Assembly: GCA_025934615.1 (NCBI GenBank)
Contig: JAICXS010000070.1
Span: forward strand, 1-7,933
Source: Nitrospiraceae bacterium
GTDB taxonomy: Bacteria; Nitrospirota; Nitrospiria; Nitrospirales; Nitrospiraceae
Direction: 5' to 3'
DNA length: 7,933 nt
In this document: piece by piece, positions 6,361-7,933 of the stretch
Position numbering within the stretch: the stretch's first letter is position 1
Layout of the letters: every line of letters begins with the position of its first letter
Program-made: the position numbers and the translations under genes
The notes under the pieces: model-generated
Databases searched by the model: none
Told to the model about the DNA's origin: nothing
Seen by the model: the letters and a program-made list of their open reading frames with translations, nothing else

Positions 6361-6780
6361 ATGCCCATCGTCGGAATTGGACTCGATCTCGTCAAAATCG
6401 CCCGCGTTGAAGCCATTGCGCGACGGTGGCAAGGTCGATTCCTCCAGCGCGTCTATACGGAAGAGGAACGCCGAGTGAGCTTTGGTCGAGCGTGCCCTTA
6501 CGCCTCGCTCGCCGGACGGTTTGCAGCCAAAGAAGCGATGCTCAAAGCCTTAGGCACGGGGTGGACCGCCGGGGTAAGCTGGCAGGACATTCAAGTGCTG
6601 AACGATATTCATGGAAGGCCGATAGCGACAGTCCAAGGCCGCACTGCCACGTTGGCCCAACAAGCTGGCGTCACTTGTATTTATGTGAGCCTGTCGCATG
6701 ACGGAGACTATGCCATGGCCGAAGTGATTCTCACAAACGACACGCAGGGAGCACCGAGACCAACCACCGCCGTTGATTGA
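6361..6780 (+). CDS. acpS: Holo-[acyl-carrier-protein] synthase
   Basis: Transfers 4'-phosphopantetheine from coenzyme A to the conserved serine of apo-ACP, activating it for fatty acid synthesis; cytoplasmic, usually a trimer. The 139-residue length is slightly above the usual 120-130. Seen: the N-terminal IVGIGLDLVKIARVE at 3-17 with Mg-binding Asp9, FLQRVYTEEE at 27-36, the second signature LAGRFAAKEAMLKALGTG at 50-67 with Mg-binding Glu58, and the C-terminal core YVSLSHDGDYAMAEVI at 108-123. The last 15 or so residues, rich in Thr and Pro, extend past the usual end and look like a flexible tail. The ATG is 13 nt after the pdxJ stop with no Shine-Dalgarno sequence; reinitiation from pdxJ is likely. 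The start agrees with the usual N terminus of the family. Confidence 0.96.
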   Translation: MPIVGIGLDLVKIARVEAIARRWQGRFLQRVYTEEERRVSFGRACPYASLAGRFAAKEAMLKALGTGWTAGVSWQDIQVLNDIHGRPIATVQGRTATLAQQAGVTCIYVSLSHDGDYAMAEVILTNDTQGAPRPTTAVD

Positions 6781-6791
6781 TATCCGGCCAC

Positions 6792-7933
6792 ATGAAAGTC
6801 GTGACTGCTGCACAAATGCAGGCTTTGGACCGCCGCACTATTGCGGAAGCCCATATCCCTGTCCTGACATTGATGGAACAGGCGGGGACGGGAGTCGTCA
6901 CGGTCATGGAGCGCACATATGGTCCACTGGCTAATAAACGTGTGACGATCCTATGCGGTAAGGGGAACAATGGCGGGGATGGATTTGTCGTGGCGCGTCT
7001 GCTTCGGCGAAAACGAGCCCGCCCCTCCGTTCTCCTTTTTGCTCAAGCCAAAGATCTACAGGGCGATGCACGTCGGATGTATCGGCGTTTTGCTGCTGCA
7101 GCAGGTTCCGCCTGCCTCTATGTGAATCCGAATCCTGATCGGCTTCGTTTGGAGCTTCAATCTGCCGAACTTGTTGTCGATGCGCTGTTGGGAACAGGTC
7201 TTTCTTCGCCCGTTTCCGGTATGTACAAGGCCGCCATCAACTGTCTGAATGAAATCGGTGCTGAGAAGGACTGTCCCATCGTTGCGGTTGATCTCCCTTC
7301 TGGAATCCATGCCGATACGGGCGCTGTTCTAGGATCGGCGGTGCGCGCCTCACTTACGGTCACGTTTGGGTTGCCGAAGAAAGGGTTATATCTTGGACCC
7401 GGAATTGATCATGCCGGTCAAGTGACTATCTGGGATATTGGCATCCCACCTGCCTACACCGACTCCATCGAGAGCCACATCTCACTGATGGCCCCGGAAG
7501 ATATTCGCCGGCTCATTCCTAGGCGACTTCCCTCGACTCATAAAGGAACATACGGACATGCCGGCATTATTGCCGGCTCAATCGGGAAAAGCGGCGCAGC
7601 CGTTATGGCTGCCACTGCAGCACTCCGAGTCGGGACCGGTCTCGTCACGGTTGCCACTCCTGCCAGCGTGAATCCTATCCTCGAAGCGAAACTACTTGAG
7701 GCCATGACAGTGCCCATGCCTGAGACGGAGGCCAAGACTTTGGCGTCTTCAGGCCTAGAACAGCTCGTCTCTTTCGCGAATGCGCGCACCGCCGTAGCGA
7801 TCGGCCCCGGCCTCACGACGCACGTAGACACTTCGGTACTCGTGCACGCGTTGCTGAGGCGAATGGAGAAGCCGTTTGTTTTGGATGCCGACGGCTTAAA
7901 TGCGGTCAGTGAAAAACCTGCGCTCCTCGATAC
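6792..7933 (+). CDS. nnr: Bifunctional NAD(P)HX epimerase / ADP-dependent dehydratase (cut by window edge)
   Basis: Repairs hydrated NADH and NADPH: the N-terminal domain interconverts the R and S forms of NAD(P)HX and the C-terminal domain dehydrates the S form using ADP in bacteria. The frame stays open for 380 codons to the right edge, against a usual total near 500. Seen in the epimerase (YjeF_N) domain, about 1-220: CGKGNNGGDGFVVAR at 55-69, VVDALLGTGL at 128-137 with Asp130, and DLPSGIHADTG at 167-177. Seen in the carbohydrate-kinase-like dehydratase domain, from about 232: HKGTYGHAGIIAGSIGKSGA at 250-269, AIGPGL at 336-341 and DADGLNAV at 365-372. The final catalytic and nucleotide-binding part is missing only because the window ends. 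The start is 11 nt after the acpS stop without a Shine-Dalgarno sequence, so coupling is likely. No frameshift is seen. Confidence 0.95.
   Translation, partial: MKVVTAAQMQALDRRTIAEAHIPVLTLMEQAGTGVVTVMERTYGPLANKRVTILCGKGNNGGDGFVVARLLRRKRARPSVLLFAQAKDLQGDARRMYRRFAAAAGSACLYVNPNPDRLRLELQSAELVVDALLGTGLSSPVSGMYKAAINCLNEIGAEKDCPIVAVDLPSGIHADTGAVLGSAVRASLTVTFGLPKKGLYLGPGIDHAGQVTIWDIGIPPAYTDSIESHISLMAPEDIRRLIPRRLPSTHKGTYGHAGIIAGSIGKSGAAVMAATAALRVGTGLVTVATPASVNPILEAKLLEAMTVPMPETEAKTLASSGLEQLVSFANARTAVAIGPGLTTHVDTSVLVHALLRRMEKPFVLDADGLNAVSEKPALLD

Overview
The window is ordinary-looking chromosomal DNA from a bacterium with GC in the mid-50s (judged by eye). It is most likely a member of the Nitrospirota, Nitrospira-like. 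That assignment rests on my memory of gene order and protein style (an aminotransferase–hom–thrC–apgM–lysC cluster divergent from pdxJ–acpS–nnr), not on a database search. I see no rRNA, tRNA, CRISPR array, insertion sequence or phage gene. Apart from the 256-bp divergent intergenic region, coding is almost continuous.

Left part (1-5377, all minus strand): a five-gene aspartate-family operon. In transcription order it holds an AlaC-type aminotransferase, homoserine dehydrogenase with an ACT domain (hom), threonine synthase (thrC), an archaeal-type phosphoglycerate mutase-like protein (apgM family) and aspartate kinase (lysC, cut by the left window edge). Gaps are tiny (a 4-nt overlap, 63, 11 and 2 nt). 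A good sigma70-type promoter lies upstream of the first gene. Together the genes cover aspartate to aspartyl-phosphate, and aspartate semialdehyde to homoserine to threonine. Aspartate-semialdehyde dehydrogenase and a classical homoserine kinase (ThrB) are absent here. The ApgM-like protein sits where a homoserine kinase would be expected.

Middle (5378-5633): a divergent promoter region. It carries one promoter for each direction and a small near-palindrome over the -10 box of the minus-strand promoter. The rest (about 5463-5563) shows nothing I can name.

Right part (5634-7933, plus strand): pdxJ (pyridoxine 5'-phosphate synthase), acpS (holo-ACP synthase) and nnr (bifunctional NAD(P)HX epimerase/dehydratase, cut by the right edge). 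They are spaced 13 and 11 nt apart and probably form one transcript. All three concern cofactors: making PLP, attaching phosphopantetheine to acyl carrier protein, and repairing hydrated NAD(P)H.

The most interesting point is the ApgM-like protein. It keeps the fold signatures and the candidate nucleophile serine, but most residues that bind the two catalytic metals in phosphoglycerate mutases are replaced. With its place in a threonine operon lacking thrB, this suggests a divergent enzyme, possibly a non-orthologous homoserine kinase, rather than a glycolytic mutase. A second curiosity is a 20-codon reading frame that exactly bridges hom and thrC and overlaps the thrC start by ATGA, where thrC has no Shine-Dalgarno sequence.
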